Under the pieces are notes generated by a model, which made no database searches, was not told the origin of the DNA, and saw nothing but the letters and a program-made list of their open reading frames with translations. The translations under genes were made by a program, and so were the position numbers. This document shows positions 8,307-17,481 of a stretch of 41,841 nt of DNA, in pieces. Each line of letters opens with the position of its first letter. Positions within the stretch are counted from its first letter, which is position 1. Source of the stretch: Actinomycetes bacterium (GTDB taxonomy: Bacteria > Actinomycetota > Actinomycetes > DATJPE01); contig DATJPE010000017.1 in assembly GCA_035506535.1 (NCBI GenBank), positions 1 through 41,841 on the forward strand, in the 5' to 3' direction.

Positions 8307-8335
8307 CGAACGCGGGGCGAAGCTTGCGGCGTTCG
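8307..8335. repeat. Inverted repeat in the 170-bp gap before the 289-aa hypothetical gene
   Basis: CGAACGC (8307-8313) and GCGTTCG (8329-8335) are 7-bp perfect arms around a 15-nt loop that contains the palindrome AAGCTT. It lies 60 bp downstream of the second GNAT gene and 80 bp before the next start. It could be a terminator or an operator; there is no T-run. Confidence 0.35.
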
Positions 8336-8417
8336 GTCGTCACCCGAACGCATGGCGTCACGGGCGTCACCGGTTCGAGGGAGCCCCGCGGCGGCGGTGA
8401 GTCGATACCGTCGGAGC

Positions 8418-9287
8418 GTGATCCCGCAGGACGTCCCGGTCAGCGACGCCGAACGGGCCGCACTGCGGCAGTGCGTGCTCGCCGTGGCGGTGCTGCACGA
8501 CGTCGACCTCGAGCCCGACGACGCCGGCGTACGCCTGTCGTCGGGCCGGCTGGTCCCGTGGGAGACGCTGTCACTGGCGCTGCGGCCGGTCGACCCGAGC
8601 GCACCCGCGGCGCGGGCCCGGCTCGCCCGCTGGCTGGTGGCGCTGCGGATGATCTCGTGGCGCTCGCCCGACGACCTCGCGGAGCGCGCGAGACCGGTCG
8701 GCCTGCCGGTGGGGCACACGTTGCACCCCGGCCTGTCCTGGGTGCGCGAGCCGGTCCGCGGGGGCGCCGTGCACCTGGGGCTGGGGTTCGTGGGGGTCGG
8801 TGCCGACCCCGAAGGGGTCCACGTCCTGCCCGCGGGAGTCGTCGAGGTGGCCGCCGGGGACGCGGGCCTGCTGAGTGAGTGGTGGTCGCGGGCGCGAGGC
8901 TACGTCGAGGAGATGGGCGCGCTGGCCGCCCAGCGCTACCTTCGCCGGCCGGACGGCCCCCTGCGTCCGATGGGCGACGCCGACGTGGTGACCTTGCTGG
9001 CCTCCGAGGAGCTGCGCAGCGTCCTCGCGGCCGGACGGGCGCAGGGGCTGCGCGCCGCCGCGGTACCCACCCGACGCCGGGGTTGGCTGGACCTGTCCAG
9101 GACCGACCCGGCCTTCGCGCTGTGCGCGGCGTCGCTCGCCGAGCCCGACGATCGCGGGTTCCCGCGCCCGCTGCTCATCACCCGCGAGGAGGTGACGATG
9201 GCTCGCGAGGGCGGGGACCCTGTCCTGCAGGCGCTGCGCGAGCAGGCAGCCCCGGACCCCATCGTCTCCCCGATGGGCTGGGCCTGA
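8418..9287 (+). CDS. Conserved-looking hypothetical protein
   Basis: 289-aa predicted soluble protein that I do not recognise. There is no signal peptide, clear membrane segment or catalytic motif. The sequence is rich in Ala, Arg, Leu and Val, with a Gly/Val stretch near 114-125 (GGAVHLGLGFVGVGAD) and a C-terminal PIVSPMGWA. The chosen start is GTG 8418, with TACCGT (8406-8411) 6 nt upstream; an alternative in-frame GTG at 8397 lies upstream of that box. It is convergent with dxs, with only 8 bp between the two stops. Confidence 0.65.
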   Translation: MIPQDVPVSDAERAALRQCVLAVAVLHDVDLEPDDAGVRLSSGRLVPWETLSLALRPVDPSAPAARARLARWLVALRMISWRSPDDLAERARPVGLPVGHTLHPGLSWVREPVRGGAVHLGLGFVGVGADPEGVHVLPAGVVEVAAGDAGLLSEWWSRARGYVEEMGALAAQRYLRRPDGPLRPMGDADVVTLLASEELRSVLAAGRAQGLRAAAVPTRRRGWLDLSRTDPAFALCAASLAEPDDRGFPRPLLITREEVTMAREGGDPVLQALREQAAPDPIVSPMGWA

Positions 9288-9300
9288 CCGGCGGCTCAGG
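9283..9300. terminator. Short convergent hairpin between the hypothetical gene and dxs
   Basis: CCTGA-ccggcggc-TCAGG places both stop codons (TGA of the plus gene, TCA of dxs) in the arms. The stem is only 5 bp, so this is a weak candidate for a bidirectional end. Confidence 0.3.
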
Positions 9301-11197
9301 TGGGGCTGTGCTCGGCCTGCGCCTCCAGGCCGGCCACCGCCTCGACGATCCCGCGAGAGATGTCCTGTGCGGTGAGGCCGAGGTCGTCGAGCAGCTCCGC
9401 GCGCCGGCCGTGCTCCAGGAATCGGGCGGGCAGCCCAAGGTCGCGGACCGGGGTCGGCACGCCACGGTCGCGCAGCAGCTGGGCGAGGGCGCTCCCGACC
9501 CCGCCGACGCGGACCCCGTCCTCGATGGTGACCACGAGACGATGCCGTTCGGCCTGGGCGAGCACCTCGGCCGGCATCGGCTTGACCCAGCGAGGGTCGA
9601 CGACGCTCACCCCGATGCCCTGGTCGACGAGGCGACCGGCGACCTCGACCGCCAGCGCCGCCATCACCCCCACCGGCACCAGCAGCACGTCCGGGTCGCC
9701 GCTGCGCAGCAGGACGTCGACGCCACCCCGACGCTCGACCGCCGGCAGGTCGACGCCCACCGGACCGGTCGGGAACCGCAGCACGGTCGGCGCGTCGGAG
9801 ACGCCGACGGCCTCCCGCAGCTCCTCGCGCAGCGTGACGGCGTCGCGCGGCGCAGCGATGCGCAGACCGGGGACGACCTGCAGGATCGCGAGATCCCACA
9901 TGCCGTGGTGCGAGGCGCCGTCGGGGCCGGTCACGCCCGCCCGGTCGAGGACGAAGGTGACCCCGGCCCGGTGCAGGGCGCAGTCCATGAGCAGCTGGTC
10001 GAAGGCGCGGTTGAGGAACGTCGAGTAGACCGCCACCACCGGGTGCAGACCCGCGAACGCCAGCCCGGCGGCCGACGTCGCGGCGTGCTGCTCGGCGATG
10101 CCGACGTCGAAGACCCGTCGCGGAAAGGCCTCGGCGAAGCCGGACAGGCCGGTCGGGGCCAGCATCGCCGCCGTGATGGCGACCAGGTCGGCGCGCTCGC
10201 GCCCGAGGGTGAGCAGCTCGGCGCCGAAGACCGCGGTCCAGGTCAGGGGCGCCTCGTTCACCGGCTGCCCGGTCAGCGGGTCGATGACCCCGACCGCGTG
10301 GAACTGGTCGATCTCGTCCTGCTCCGCCGGCTCGTAGCCGAGCCCCTTGTGGGTGATCGCGTGCACGATGACGGGCCCGCCGTAGGTCCGCGCCAGCCGC
10401 AGGGCGTGCTCCACCGCCGCGATGTCGTGGCCGTCGACCGGGCCGACGTACTTCAGGCCCAGGTCCTCGAACATCCCCTGCGGCGCGACGATGTCCTTCA
10501 GGCCCTTCTTGACCCCGTGGAGGGTCTCGTAGATCGGAGGGCCGACCACGGGGGTACGCCCGAGGACGCTACGGCCCCAGTCGAGGAACCGCTCGTACCC
10601 CCCGGTCGTGCGCAGCGTCGCCAGGTGGTGGGCGAGCCCGCCGATGGTCGGTGCGTAGGAGCGGGCGTTGTCGTTGACGACGATGACCAGGGGCCGATGC
10701 TTGGCCGCGGCGATGTTGTTCAGCGCCTCCCAGGCCATGCCACCGGTGAGCGCGCCGTCGCCGATGACGGCCACGACCGACCGGCGCCCGAGCTCACCGG
10801 TGATCTCGTAGCCCTTGGCGATGCCGTCCGCCCAGGACAAGGCGGTGGAGGCGTGGGAGTTCTCGACGACGTCGTGGTCGGACTCGGCACGGCTCGGGTA
10901 GCCCGACAGCCCGCCGCGGGTGCGCAGGGAGTCGAATCCCCCGGCCCGCCCGGTGATGATCTTGTGGACGTACGCCTGGTGGCCGGTGTCCCACACGATG
11001 CGGTCCCGCGGCGAGTCGAACACCCGGTGCAGCGCCAGGGTGAGCTCCACCGCGCCGAGGTTGGGCCCGAGGTGGCCACCGGTGCGCGAGACCTCCTGGA
11101 CCAAGAAGGTGCGGATCTCCGCGGCCAGCTCCTGGCACTGCTCGAGGGACAGCGCCCGCAGGTCCTTGGGCGAGCCGATCCCGGCCAGCAGCCCCAC
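9296..11197 (-). CDS. dxs: 1-deoxy-D-xylulose-5-phosphate synthase
   Basis: 633-aa thiamine-diphosphate enzyme that condenses pyruvate and glyceraldehyde-3-phosphate, the first step of the MEP isoprenoid pathway. Visible motifs are [18 protein letters not shown] near the N-terminus, the TPP/Mg motif [16 protein letters not shown] (about 148-163), the catalytic-glutamate segment [10 protein letters not shown] and [15 protein letters not shown]. The length is standard. GTG 11197 has AGGAGG (11210-11205) 7 nt upstream, and a TAGACT -10 box (11241-11236) gives a leader of about 30 nt. It lies downstream of the xyl/ROK operon on the same strand but appears to have its own promoter. Confidence 0.95.
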   Translation of the reverse strand: MGLLAGIGSPKDLRALSLEQCQELAAEIRTFLVQEVSRTGGHLGPNLGAVELTLALHRVFDSPRDRIVWDTGHQAYVHKIITGRAGGFDSLRTRGGLSGYPSRAESDHDVVENSHASTALSWADGIAKGYEITGELGRRSVVAVIGDGALTGGMAWEALNNIAAAKHRPLVIVVNDNARSYAPTIGGLAHHLATLRTTGGYERFLDWGRSVLGRTPVVGPPIYETLHGVKKGLKDIVAPQGMFEDLGLKYVGPVDGHDIAAVEHALRLARTYGGPVIVHAITHKGLGYEPAEQDEIDQFHAVGVIDPLTGQPVNEAPLTWTAVFGAELLTLGRERADLVAITAAMLAPTGLSGFAEAFPRRVFDVGIAEQHAATSAAGLAFAGLHPVVAVYSTFLNRAFDQLLMDCALHRAGVTFVLDRAGVTGPDGASHHGMWDLAILQVVPGLRIAAPRDAVTLREELREAVGVSDAPTVLRFPTGPVGVDLPAVERRGGVDVLLRSGDPDVLLVPVGVMAALAVEVAGRLVDQGIGVSVVDPRWVKPMPAEVLAQAERHRLVVTIEDGVRVGGVGSALAQLLRDRGVPTPVRDLGLPARFLEHGRRAELLDDLGLTAQDISRGIVEAVAGLEAQAEHSPT

Positions 11198-11235
11198 CGA
11201 AACACCTCCTGGACGCGCGCGTCGCGCGAGCCCCC

Positions 11236-11241
11236 AGTCTA
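11236..11241 (-). promoter_or_regulatory. Probable -10 box of dxs
   Basis: TAGACT on the minus strand, about 40 nt before the dxs GTG and after the ROK stop at 11257. No clear -35 was found. AGGAGG at 11210-11205 is the ribosome binding site. Confidence 0.45.
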
Positions 11242-11256
11242 GGTCGCGCGCTCCCG

Positions 11257-12468
11257 CTACGCCCCCGCACGCAGCGCGGACAGGCGCCCGATCGGGTCGT
11301 CGAGCAGCCCTTCGAAGGCTCGCTCGGCCGCGCCCAGCAGCGTCGAGTCGTCGCCCAGCCCGGGTGCGATGAGGCGCACCCCGTCGCTGGACGGCCGGAG
11401 CCCGCTGGCCAGGGCCTCTCGCAGCTCGTGCTCGACGTAGGGCAGCAGGTGCTGCATCTGCCCGCCGAAGATGACCACCGCCGGGTTGAAGATGTTGACC
11501 ATGTTGGTCACGCCGAGGCCGAGCACCCGGCCCACCTCACGCAGCCCCGCCAGGGTGGCTGCCTCGCCACGGGCGGCCGCCGCCACCACGTCGCCGAAGG
11601 AGGCGTCCGCCGGGTGTCCGGTGGCCGCGCGGACGGCATCCTCGCCGACCTCCGTCTCCAGGCAGCCACGCCCCCCGCAGTGGCACGGCCGGCCACCGGG
11701 GTTGATGACCATGTGGCCGACCTCCCCGGCGTAGCCGCTCACGCCGGACATGGCCTGCCCGCCGGTGATGATCCCCCCGCCCAGGCCGACCTCGCCGGAG
11801 AGGTAGATGAGGTCCTGGACGTCGGCGGCGCCGCCGCGTACGTGCTCGGCCAGCGCGCCGAGGTCGGCGTCGTTGCCGACGCTGATCGGGACCGTCGCCG
11901 CGACGTGCTTGGCGACCAGGTCGGCCAGGGGGACGTCCACCCAGCCCAGGTTGGGGGCCAGCCGAACCAGCCCGTCGTCGCGCCGGACGATGGCCGGCAC
12001 CGCGATGCCCACACCGACCAGGAGCGAGCGCCCCGGTGTGGTCTGGCTCAGCGCGCGGGTCGCAGTCGCTGCGCGCCGCAGCAGCTTGACCGGCTCGTAG
12101 TCCTGCGTGCTCAGCCCGAACTGACGCCGGTCCAGGATCTGCCCGCCCAACCCGACCCGGGCAGCGACGACGCGGTCGACGCCGATGTCGAGCGCGAGCA
12201 CGTAGACCCGCTCCCGCTCGGGGGTGACGACCAGCGACGGGCGCCCCGCTCCGTGCCGCTCGCCGAGGGTCTCCTCGCGAATGAGGCCCGCCTCGGCCAG
12301 CTCCGCCGCCAGGGTCCCGATGGTGCTGCGATTGAGGCCCGTGGCGGCCGTGAGCCTCGCCCGTGAGGTCGGACCCTGGACGTGGACGGCGCGCAGCAGA
12401 ACCGAGAGGTTGTGCCGCCGAACCTCGTCCTGGGTCCGACCGGGGCGTGCGTGCGAGAGCTCGTTCAC
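11257..12468 (-). CDS. xylR: ROK-family transcriptional regulator (XylR/Rok7B7-like)
   Basis: 403-aa regulator with an N-terminal winged HTH (about residues 15-75; [20 protein letters not shown]) and a C-terminal ROK sugar-kinase-like domain. The ROK zinc motif is intact ([18 protein letters not shown]), and the segment VVIFGGQ is typical. Its GTG overlaps the permease stop by 4 nt, so it is co-transcribed with xylFGH and should be autoregulated. From memory, Streptomyces coelicolor Rok7B7 is a pleiotropic ROK regulator next to xylFGH and close to dxs, and this looks like its counterpart. The palindrome at 15958-15976 is the best candidate operator; the effector is probably xylose or a derivative. 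Confidence 0.85.
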   Translation of the reverse strand: MNELSHARPGRTQDEVRRHNLSVLLRAVHVQGPTSRARLTAATGLNRSTIGTLAAELAEAGLIREETLGERHGAGRPSLVVTPERERVYVLALDIGVDRVVAARVGLGGQILDRRQFGLSTQDYEPVKLLRRAATATRALSQTTPGRSLLVGVGIAVPAIVRRDDGLVRLAPNLGWVDVPLADLVAKHVAATVPISVGNDADLGALAEHVRGGAADVQDLIYLSGEVGLGGGIITGGQAMSGVSGYAGEVGHMVINPGGRPCHCGGRGCLETEVGEDAVRAATGHPADASFGDVVAAAARGEAATLAGLREVGRVLGLGVTNMVNIFNPAVVIFGGQMQHLLPYVEHELREALASGLRPSSDGVRLIAPGLGDDSTLLGAAERAFEGLLDDPIGRLSALRAGA

Positions 12469-13721
12469 CCCGCTGCCGCGGCTCGGCGCCGGGAAAGCGC
12501 GTCGACCGTCGCGGCGACGAGGAGGACCAGGCCGGTGAAGATGTACACCCACGCGGCCTTGAGCCCCAGCAGGAGCATGCCGTTGCTGATGACCGCGACG
12601 ACCAGGCCACCGATGACGGCGTCGATCACGCGGCCCTTGCCACCGAACAGCGAACAGCCGCCGATGACGGCGGCGCCGACGGCGAGCAGCAGGTCCGTGC
12701 CCGTTCCGGTGGTCGGCGAGATGGAGTTGTTGCGGCTGGCGTAGAGGATGCCCGCCACTCCGGCCATGGTCGAACAGATCATGAAGCAGATCGTCTTGAC
12801 CAGCTTCACGTTGATGCCGGCGCGACGGGCAGCCTCGGCGTTGCCGCCGATCGCGTAGACGTGGCGCCCGAAGGGCAGCCGCACGAGCAGGAAGGTCAGA
12901 CCCAGCAACAGCACGAGCATGAGGACGACGACCTGGGGCACGCCCTGGATGGTGACCGCCTTGTTGAAGCTGCGGTCCTTGTTCAGGATGTAGGTCGCGT
13001 ACCCGAGCAGGACGGCGAGTATCAGCGACTTCAGTCCCCAGACCAGCACGCTCTGTGTCGCCAGCCCGCTGCGGCGCCGCGAGATCATGCGCGAGTAGCC
13101 GAGCAGGGCGTACCCGCCCACGCAGACCGCGAAGAGCAGCCACCCGGCCCAGATCGGCAGGTTGTTGTTGTTGATCGCGAGCACCTGCTTGTCGGTGATC
13201 GGGACGGTGCCGCCCTCGCCGATGATCGCGAGCATCACGCCCTGCAGGCTGAGGAACGTCGCCAGCGTCACGACGAAGGACGGGATGCCCAGTCGCGTGA
13301 CGACGAGCCCGATGAACAGGCCGATGACGGCGCCGGTCAGCAGGCAGGCCAGGATGCCGGCCCACCACGGCCAGTGGTGGTTGAACAGGGTCCATCCCAT
13401 GACCGCACCACAGGTGCCGGCGGTGACGCCTGCGGACAGGTCGATCTCGCCGAGCAAGAGGACGAAGATCAGGCCCATTGAGATCGTGGTCACCGCCACG
13501 CCCTGGTTGATCAGGTTCGCGAAGTTCGCGGCGGTCTTGAAGGTGTCCGGGCGAAGGGCCGAGAAGATGACGAACAAGACGATCAGGCCGAGTACGGCGG
13601 GCAGCGAGCCGACATCGCCGCCGCGCAGCTTGTCGCGGTAGGCCTTGAGGCTGTCGACGACTCCGAGCTCTTGGGCCTGCGCGCTCTCCGCCGTGGCGAC
13701 AGCGGGTGCGGTGGTGGTCAT
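12465..13721 (-). CDS. xylH: Xylose ABC transporter permease
   Basis: 418-aa inner-membrane subunit of a CUT2/ribose-type sugar ABC importer. It has about ten hydrophobic segments, the typical GEIDLSAGVTAGTCGAV segment after the third helix, and the coupling-helix region AIGGNAEAARRAGINV. The N-terminal 45 residues are polar and cytoplasmic. The ATG (13721) overlaps the ATPase stop (ATGA), and the TGA overlaps the ROK GTG. Assignment to xylose rests on the XylF-like binding protein and the xylulokinase next door. Confidence 0.88.
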   Translation of the reverse strand: MTTTAPAVATAESAQAQELGVVDSLKAYRDKLRGGDVGSLPAVLGLIVLFVIFSALRPDTFKTAANFANLINQGVAVTTISMGLIFVLLLGEIDLSAGVTAGTCGAVMGWTLFNHHWPWWAGILACLLTGAVIGLFIGLVVTRLGIPSFVVTLATFLSLQGVMLAIIGEGGTVPITDKQVLAINNNNLPIWAGWLLFAVCVGGYALLGYSRMISRRRSGLATQSVLVWGLKSLILAVLLGYATYILNKDRSFNKAVTIQGVPQVVVLMLVLLLGLTFLLVRLPFGRHVYAIGGNAEAARRAGINVKLVKTICFMICSTMAGVAGILYASRNNSISPTTGTGTDLLLAVGAAVIGGCSLFGGKGRVIDAVIGGLVVAVISNGMLLLGLKAAWVYIFTGLVLLVAATVDALSRRRAAAAG

Positions 13722-14599
13722 TCCTCGTCTCCTGACATCACGTGAGGGAGGACGTCCTCGGGGATGGGGGGAAGCGTCTCGGTGCCACCGGGAACAGGCT
13801 CTGGGCGCGGCAGACCGATGTCACCGCTGCGACCGGCGGTGATCAGCTCCACCACCTGCTGGTTGTTGACCGACGCGGCGTCGATCTGCGCCACCATCTG
13901 GCCGAGGTAGAGGACGGCGATGTCGTCCGCGACGGCGAACACGTCATTGAGGTTGTGGCTGATGAGGATCACCGCGAGGCCGCGGTCGGCGAGGCGGCGT
14001 ACCAGACGCAGCACCTGCTCGGTCTGGGCCACACCCAGGGCGGCGGTGGGCTCGTCGAGGATGACCACCTTGGAGTTCCAGAGGACCGCCCGCGCGATGG
14101 CCACGGTCTGGCGTTGGCCACCGGAGAGGCTGGCCACGACCTGCCGGATGGAGGTGACCGTGCGGACGGACAGCCCGGCGAGGGTCTCCCCCGCCTTGCG
14201 CTCCATCTCGGTCTCGTCGAGCAACCCGTTCTTGGTCTGCTCGCGGCCCAGGAACATGTTGTGGACGATGTCGAGGTTGTCGCACAACGCCAGGTCCTGG
14301 TAGACGACCTCGATCCCGAGGTCGTTGGCGTCGCGCGGGGTGTGGACGTGGACCTCTTGGCCCTCGAAGGTGTAGACGCCCGAGTCGAACCCGTGGATCC
14401 CGGCGAGCCCCTTGATCAGGGTGCTCTTGCCGGCGCCGTTGTCGCCGACGAGCGCGGTGACCTTGCCCGAGTAGACGTCAAGGTCCACGCCGCGCAGGAC
14501 ATGGACCGGCCCGAAGCTCTTGTTCACGTCGCGCAGGGTCACCAGGGGGCCGCCCCCTGTCCCGGTCTGCGGCGACGGGCGTTCTGCTGTGACGGTCAT
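13718..14599 (-). CDS. xylG: Xylose ABC transporter ATP-binding protein, single NBD
   Basis: 293-aa ATPase with Walker A GDNGAGKST (52-60), signature LSGGQRQ (about 157), Walker B VVILDEPT and the switch His in LISHNLNDVF. Enteric XylG/RbsA proteins carry two fused ATPase domains (about 500 aa); this one has a single domain, so a homodimer would be needed. The C-terminal 30 residues are Pro/Glu-rich. ATG 14599 is preferred to the upstream GTG at 14605 because ACGAGG lies just before it. A strong hairpin separates it from xylF. Confidence 0.88.
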   Translation of the reverse strand: MTVTAERPSPQTGTGGGPLVTLRDVNKSFGPVHVLRGVDLDVYSGKVTALVGDNGAGKSTLIKGLAGIHGFDSGVYTFEGQEVHVHTPRDANDLGIEVVYQDLALCDNLDIVHNMFLGREQTKNGLLDETEMERKAGETLAGLSVRTVTSIRQVVASLSGGQRQTVAIARAVLWNSKVVILDEPTAALGVAQTEQVLRLVRRLADRGLAVILISHNLNDVFAVADDIAVLYLGQMVAQIDAASVNNQQVVELITAGRSGDIGLPRPEPVPGGTETLPPIPEDVLPHVMSGDEE

Positions 14600-14624
14600 G
14601 CACACCTCGTCCGGAAGGTCTGGA

Positions 14625-14661
14625 ACCGGGGCCGGCGGCGGGTTGCGCCGCCGACCCCGGT
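14625..14661 (-). terminator. Intercistronic hairpin between xylF and xylG
   Basis: Plus-strand arms ACCGGGGCCGGCGGC (14625-14639) and GCCGCCGACCCCGGT (14647-14661) give a 15-bp stem with one mismatch in DNA (a T-G wobble on the minus-strand RNA) and a 7-nt loop. It lies 40 nt after the xylF stop, with no T-run. Such hairpins between binding-protein and membrane-component genes usually stabilise the upstream message or reduce downstream expression. Confidence 0.6.
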
Positions 14662-14702
14662 CGGTCGGTCAGGAACTGCTTCTGACGCTGTCCAGTGTCG
14701 GA

Positions 14703-15857
14703 CTAGCTGATGCCCTCCTGGGTGCAAACGGCAGCAGCGGCACCAGTGCAGACATTCTTAGCGGTGGTGTAGCCGGAGTCGATGACGACCTTCACGTTGT
14801 CCTTGAAGATCGCGACGGGCGTCGCGGCCGCGAAGGCCACCATCTTCTTGGTCTGGGTGTCCTCGATCTGGCTCGTGGCGATGCTCGAGGCGTCCTGACC
14901 GTTGATCAGCGCGATGGCGATCTTCGAGGCCAGGGCGGCCTCGAGGTTGGTGTTCTTGAAGACGGTCACGCACTGCTGGCCGAGCAGCACGCGCTGCAGG
15001 CCCTCGTCCGTCGCGTCCTGACCGGTGAAGGGGATCTTGCCGAGCACGCCCTCCTTGGCCATGGCCGCGGCCACGCCGCCACCCATGCCGTCGTTGGCCA
15101 CGATGGCACCCTGGATGTTGCCCTTCTGAGCGGTGTAGAACTGCTCCCACACCGTCTGGGCGACGTTCGGGTCCCAGTTGCCGCTCTGGTCGCCGACCAG
15201 CTTGTAGGCACCCGAGGCGATCTTGGCCTTCAGCGCCTGGACGTAGCCCTGCTTGAACAGCGCCGCGTTGTTGTCGGTGGCGGCACCGTTGATGTAGACG
15301 ATGTTGGCCTTGGTGACGCCCTTGTCGGTCAGGCACTTGATGAGGCCCTGACCCTGCAGCTCGCCGACCTTGACGTTGTCGAAGGACACGTAGTAGTCCG
15401 CGCCGCCGCCCAGCGTCAGCCGGTCGTAGTCGATGGTCTTGATCCCGGCCGCCTTGGCCTTGTTCAGGCACGCGGTGCCGCTCTGCGAGTCGAGGTTGAC
15501 GATGATGAGCACCTTGACCTGCTCGGTGATCATCGCGTCGCAGATCTGCCCGAACTTGGGCACGTCACCCTCGGCGTTCTGGATGTCCGACTGGATGTTG
15601 GCGGCGTCGAAAGCCTTCTTCAACGACGGACGGTCGTTGTTCTCCCAGCGGGCCGAGGACTTGGTGTCGGGCAGGATCACACCGACCTTGCCAAGCGAGG
15701 CTCCGCTCGCCGCCGTGGAGGTACCCGTGCTCGCGGCCGCGCTGGTGCCGGCGCTCGAGCCGCCGCTCGAGCCGCTGCTCGAGCTGCTGCTACAGGCCGC
15801 AAGGGCCACGGCCGCTACCGCGAGTGCGGTGACGGCCAACAGGGAACGCTTGCGCAT
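14703..15857 (-). CDS. xylF: D-xylose ABC transporter substrate-binding lipoprotein
   Basis: 384-aa secreted sugar-binding protein. A lipoprotein signal with lipobox LAAC (Cys22) is followed by a Ser/Gly/Ala/Thr-rich linker (about 23-50) and a type-I periplasmic-binding fold. Segments shared with E. coli XylF include YDRLTLGGGADYYVSFDN, DNNAALFKQGY, VGDQ, ANDGMGGG and GQDA. ATG 15857 is chosen over upstream in-frame starts because the signal peptide begins there and AGG-rich sequence precedes it. A promoter with an operator lies about 110 nt upstream. It heads the xylFGH-ROK transcript. Confidence 0.9.
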   Translation of the reverse strand: MRKRSLLAVTALAVAAVALAACSSSSSSGSSGGSSAGTSAAASTGTSTAASGASLGKVGVILPDTKSSARWENNDRPSLKKAFDAANIQSDIQNAEGDVPKFGQICDAMITEQVKVLIIVNLDSQSGTACLNKAKAAGIKTIDYDRLTLGGGADYYVSFDNVKVGELQGQGLIKCLTDKGVTKANIVYINGAATDNNAALFKQGYVQALKAKIASGAYKLVGDQSGNWDPNVAQTVWEQFYTAQKGNIQGAIVANDGMGGGVAAAMAKEGVLGKIPFTGQDATDEGLQRVLLGQQCVTVFKNTNLEAALASKIAIALINGQDASSIATSQIEDTQTKKMVAFAAATPVAIFKDNVKVVIDSGYTTAKNVCTGAAAAVCTQEGIS

Positions 15858-15957
15858 CGTGAGACCTGTTCCTTTCGGTGGATGACGCGGAATCGGTTGC
15901 TGAGAGACAGACCGAGCGTTGGCCCCGACAGGGGCGGCGCCGACGGACGGCCGGAAA

Positions 15958-15976
15958 ATGTTGGCGGACACAACAT
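15958..15976. promoter_or_regulatory. Candidate ROK operator at the xylF promoter
   Basis: ATGTTG-gcggaca-CAACAT is a 19-bp inverted repeat with perfect 6-bp arms. It overlaps the -10 box and the predicted transcription start of xylF, the position expected for a repressor. Inverted TTG/CAA half-sites are compatible with ROK/XylR operators. Binding by the ROK protein encoded in the same operon is inferred. Confidence 0.55.
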
Positions 15977-16000
15977 ATGGATCGTGTGCAACGTCAGCAA
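15972..16000 (-). promoter_or_regulatory. xylF promoter (-35 TTGCTG, 17 nt, -10 TATGTT)
   Basis: On the minus strand TTGCTG (16000-15995) is separated by exactly 17 nt from TATGTT (15977-15972). Transcription should start near 15965, leaving a leader of about 108 nt before the xylF ATG. Confidence 0.6.
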
Positions 16001-16017
16001 GCGTTCTCGTACAACGT
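15986..16017. repeat. Direct repeat GT(G/A)CAACGT flanking the xylF -35 box
   Basis: GTGCAACGT (15986-15994) and GTACAACGT (16009-16017) are 23 bp apart, about two helical turns. One copy lies in the promoter spacer and the other just upstream of -35. They could be half-sites of an activator or a second regulator. Confidence 0.4.
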
Positions 16018-16052
16018 TCTGGGCACAGCGATCACAATTCCGTAACGGGGCG

Positions 16053-17435
16053 TTAACCCGGATGGGCCGCGCCCCGAGTCCGGGCGTACCGCTCGCGCAC
16101 CTCTGGGGCAGGGTCGCGCTCGACGACGCTGACGGCGCCTAGCGGCCAGTGCGGGGGCTCCACTCCGCCCGCCAGCGCCCAGGCCGCCTGGCGGGCGGCA
16201 CCGTCGGCGACGTACTCGCCCGGGGGTGGCACGTGGACCGCGACCCCGAACAGCGCCGCCGCGACCTCCTGGACCGCGGGTGAGGCGGCCGCGCCGCCGA
16301 TCAGGAACACCCGGCGCGGGCGTACGCCCTGCCGGACGAGCGCGTCCACCGCGTCGGCGAGGCCGCAGAGCATGCCCTCGACGCAGGCGCGGGCCACGTT
16401 GGCCGGCGTGAGGTTGCTCCTGGTGATCCCGTGCAGGCTCCCTCGCGCGTCGGGCAGGTTGGGGGTGCGCTCCCCGTCGAGGTAGGGCAGGAGGACGAGG
16501 CCATCGGCTCCCGCCGGGGCAGACAGCGCGAGGTCGCTGAAGGCGGCCGTGTCGACGCCGAGGAGCGACGCGCCCGCCGTCAGCACCCGGGCCGCGTTGA
16601 GCGTGGCCACGAGCGGCAGGAAGCGACCGGTGGCGTCGGCGAACCCCGCGACCTGGCCGCTGGCGTCCGCGGCGGGTGTGTCGCTGACCGCGAAGGCCGT
16701 ACCCGACGTACCCAGGGACACCGCCACGTCCCCAGGGCTCAGTGCGAGCCCGAGCGCCGCGCCCATGTTGTCGCCGGTCCCCGGGGCGAGCAGAACGCCG
16801 TCCGGGGTGCTGCCCACGACCTCGGCCGGCGCGGCGACACGGGGAGGCACCGCCGGGTGTCCCAGCGCGCGCACCAGCAGGTCCTCCCGGTAAGCCCCCG
16901 CAGGCCCCGACCAGTACCCGGTGCCGGACGCGTCCCCGCGGTCGGTCGTCGGCTCCTCGCCGCGGCCGGCCAGGCACCAGGTGAGCCAGTCGTGCGGGAG
17001 CAGCACCCGGGCGGTGCGCGCGGCGTGCTCGGGCTCGACCCGGGCCATCCAGCGCAGCTTGGTGACCGTGAAGCTCGCGACCGGCACCAGCCCCACCGTC
17101 CGCGCCCACTCCTCGGGACCACCGAGCTCGGCGATGAGGTCCGCGGCGTCGGGCGCCGATCGGGTGTCGTTCCAGAGGATCGCGGGGCGGATCACCGCCC
17201 CGGCGTCGTCCAGCGCGACCATGCCGTGCTGCTGGCCGGCCACCCCGATGACGGCGACGTCGTCGAGCAGGCCCGCACTCGCCTCGGTGAGCGCGCGCCA
17301 CCACGCCTGCGGCGGGCATTCCGTCCCCTCGGGGTGTGCCGCACGGCCGCTACGGACCAGCGCACCGGTGGCGACGTCACGCACGACGACCTTCACCGAC
17401 TGCGTGGAGGAGTCGACCCCGGCGACGAGCGGCAT
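16053..17435 (-). CDS. xylB: Xylulokinase
   Basis: 460-aa FGGY-family carbohydrate kinase that phosphorylates D-xylulose with ATP. The N-terminal phosphate loop [11 protein letters not shown], the segment [12 protein letters not shown], the catalytic-Asp region [12 protein letters not shown], the second phosphate loop SLGTSGTAF and the adenine-site motif [15 protein letters not shown] are all present. It is slightly shorter than E. coli XylB. ATG 17435 lies 8 nt after TAGGGT (17449-17444), so the mRNA has almost no leader. It is upstream of xylF on the same strand, but xylF has its own promoter. No xylose isomerase gene is adjacent. Confidence 0.9.
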   Translation of the reverse strand: MPLVAGVDSSTQSVKVVVRDVATGALVRSGRAAHPEGTECPPQAWWRALTEASAGLLDDVAVIGVAGQQHGMVALDDAGAVIRPAILWNDTRSAPDAADLIAELGGPEEWARTVGLVPVASFTVTKLRWMARVEPEHAARTARVLLPHDWLTWCLAGRGEEPTTDRGDASGTGYWSGPAGAYREDLLVRALGHPAVPPRVAAPAEVVGSTPDGVLLAPGTGDNMGAALGLALSPGDVAVSLGTSGTAFAVSDTPAADASGQVAGFADATGRFLPLVATLNAARVLTAGASLLGVDTAAFSDLALSAPAGADGLVLLPYLDGERTPNLPDARGSLHGITRSNLTPANVARACVEGMLCGLADAVDALVRQGVRPRRVFLIGGAAASPAVQEVAAALFGVAVHVPPPGEYVADGAARQAAWALAGGVEPPHWPLGAVSVVERDPAPEVRERYARTRGAAHPG

Positions 17436-17481
17436 GGCAGGTGACCCTAGCGAGCACGCGGTCCCCAGGAGCCGCCGAGCC

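Noticed and set aside
8302-8400. 32-codon ORF (ATG 8302, TGA 8398-8400) upstream of the 289-aa gene
   Set aside because: It lies upstream of that gene's -10 box, has no convincing ribosome site, is Arg/His-rich and overlaps an inverted repeat. It cannot be supported as a leader peptide.
16020-16050. CRP-like sequence TTGTGATCGCTGTGCC upstream of xylF
   Set aside because: Only one half matches a TGTGA-N6-TCACA site; too weak to call.
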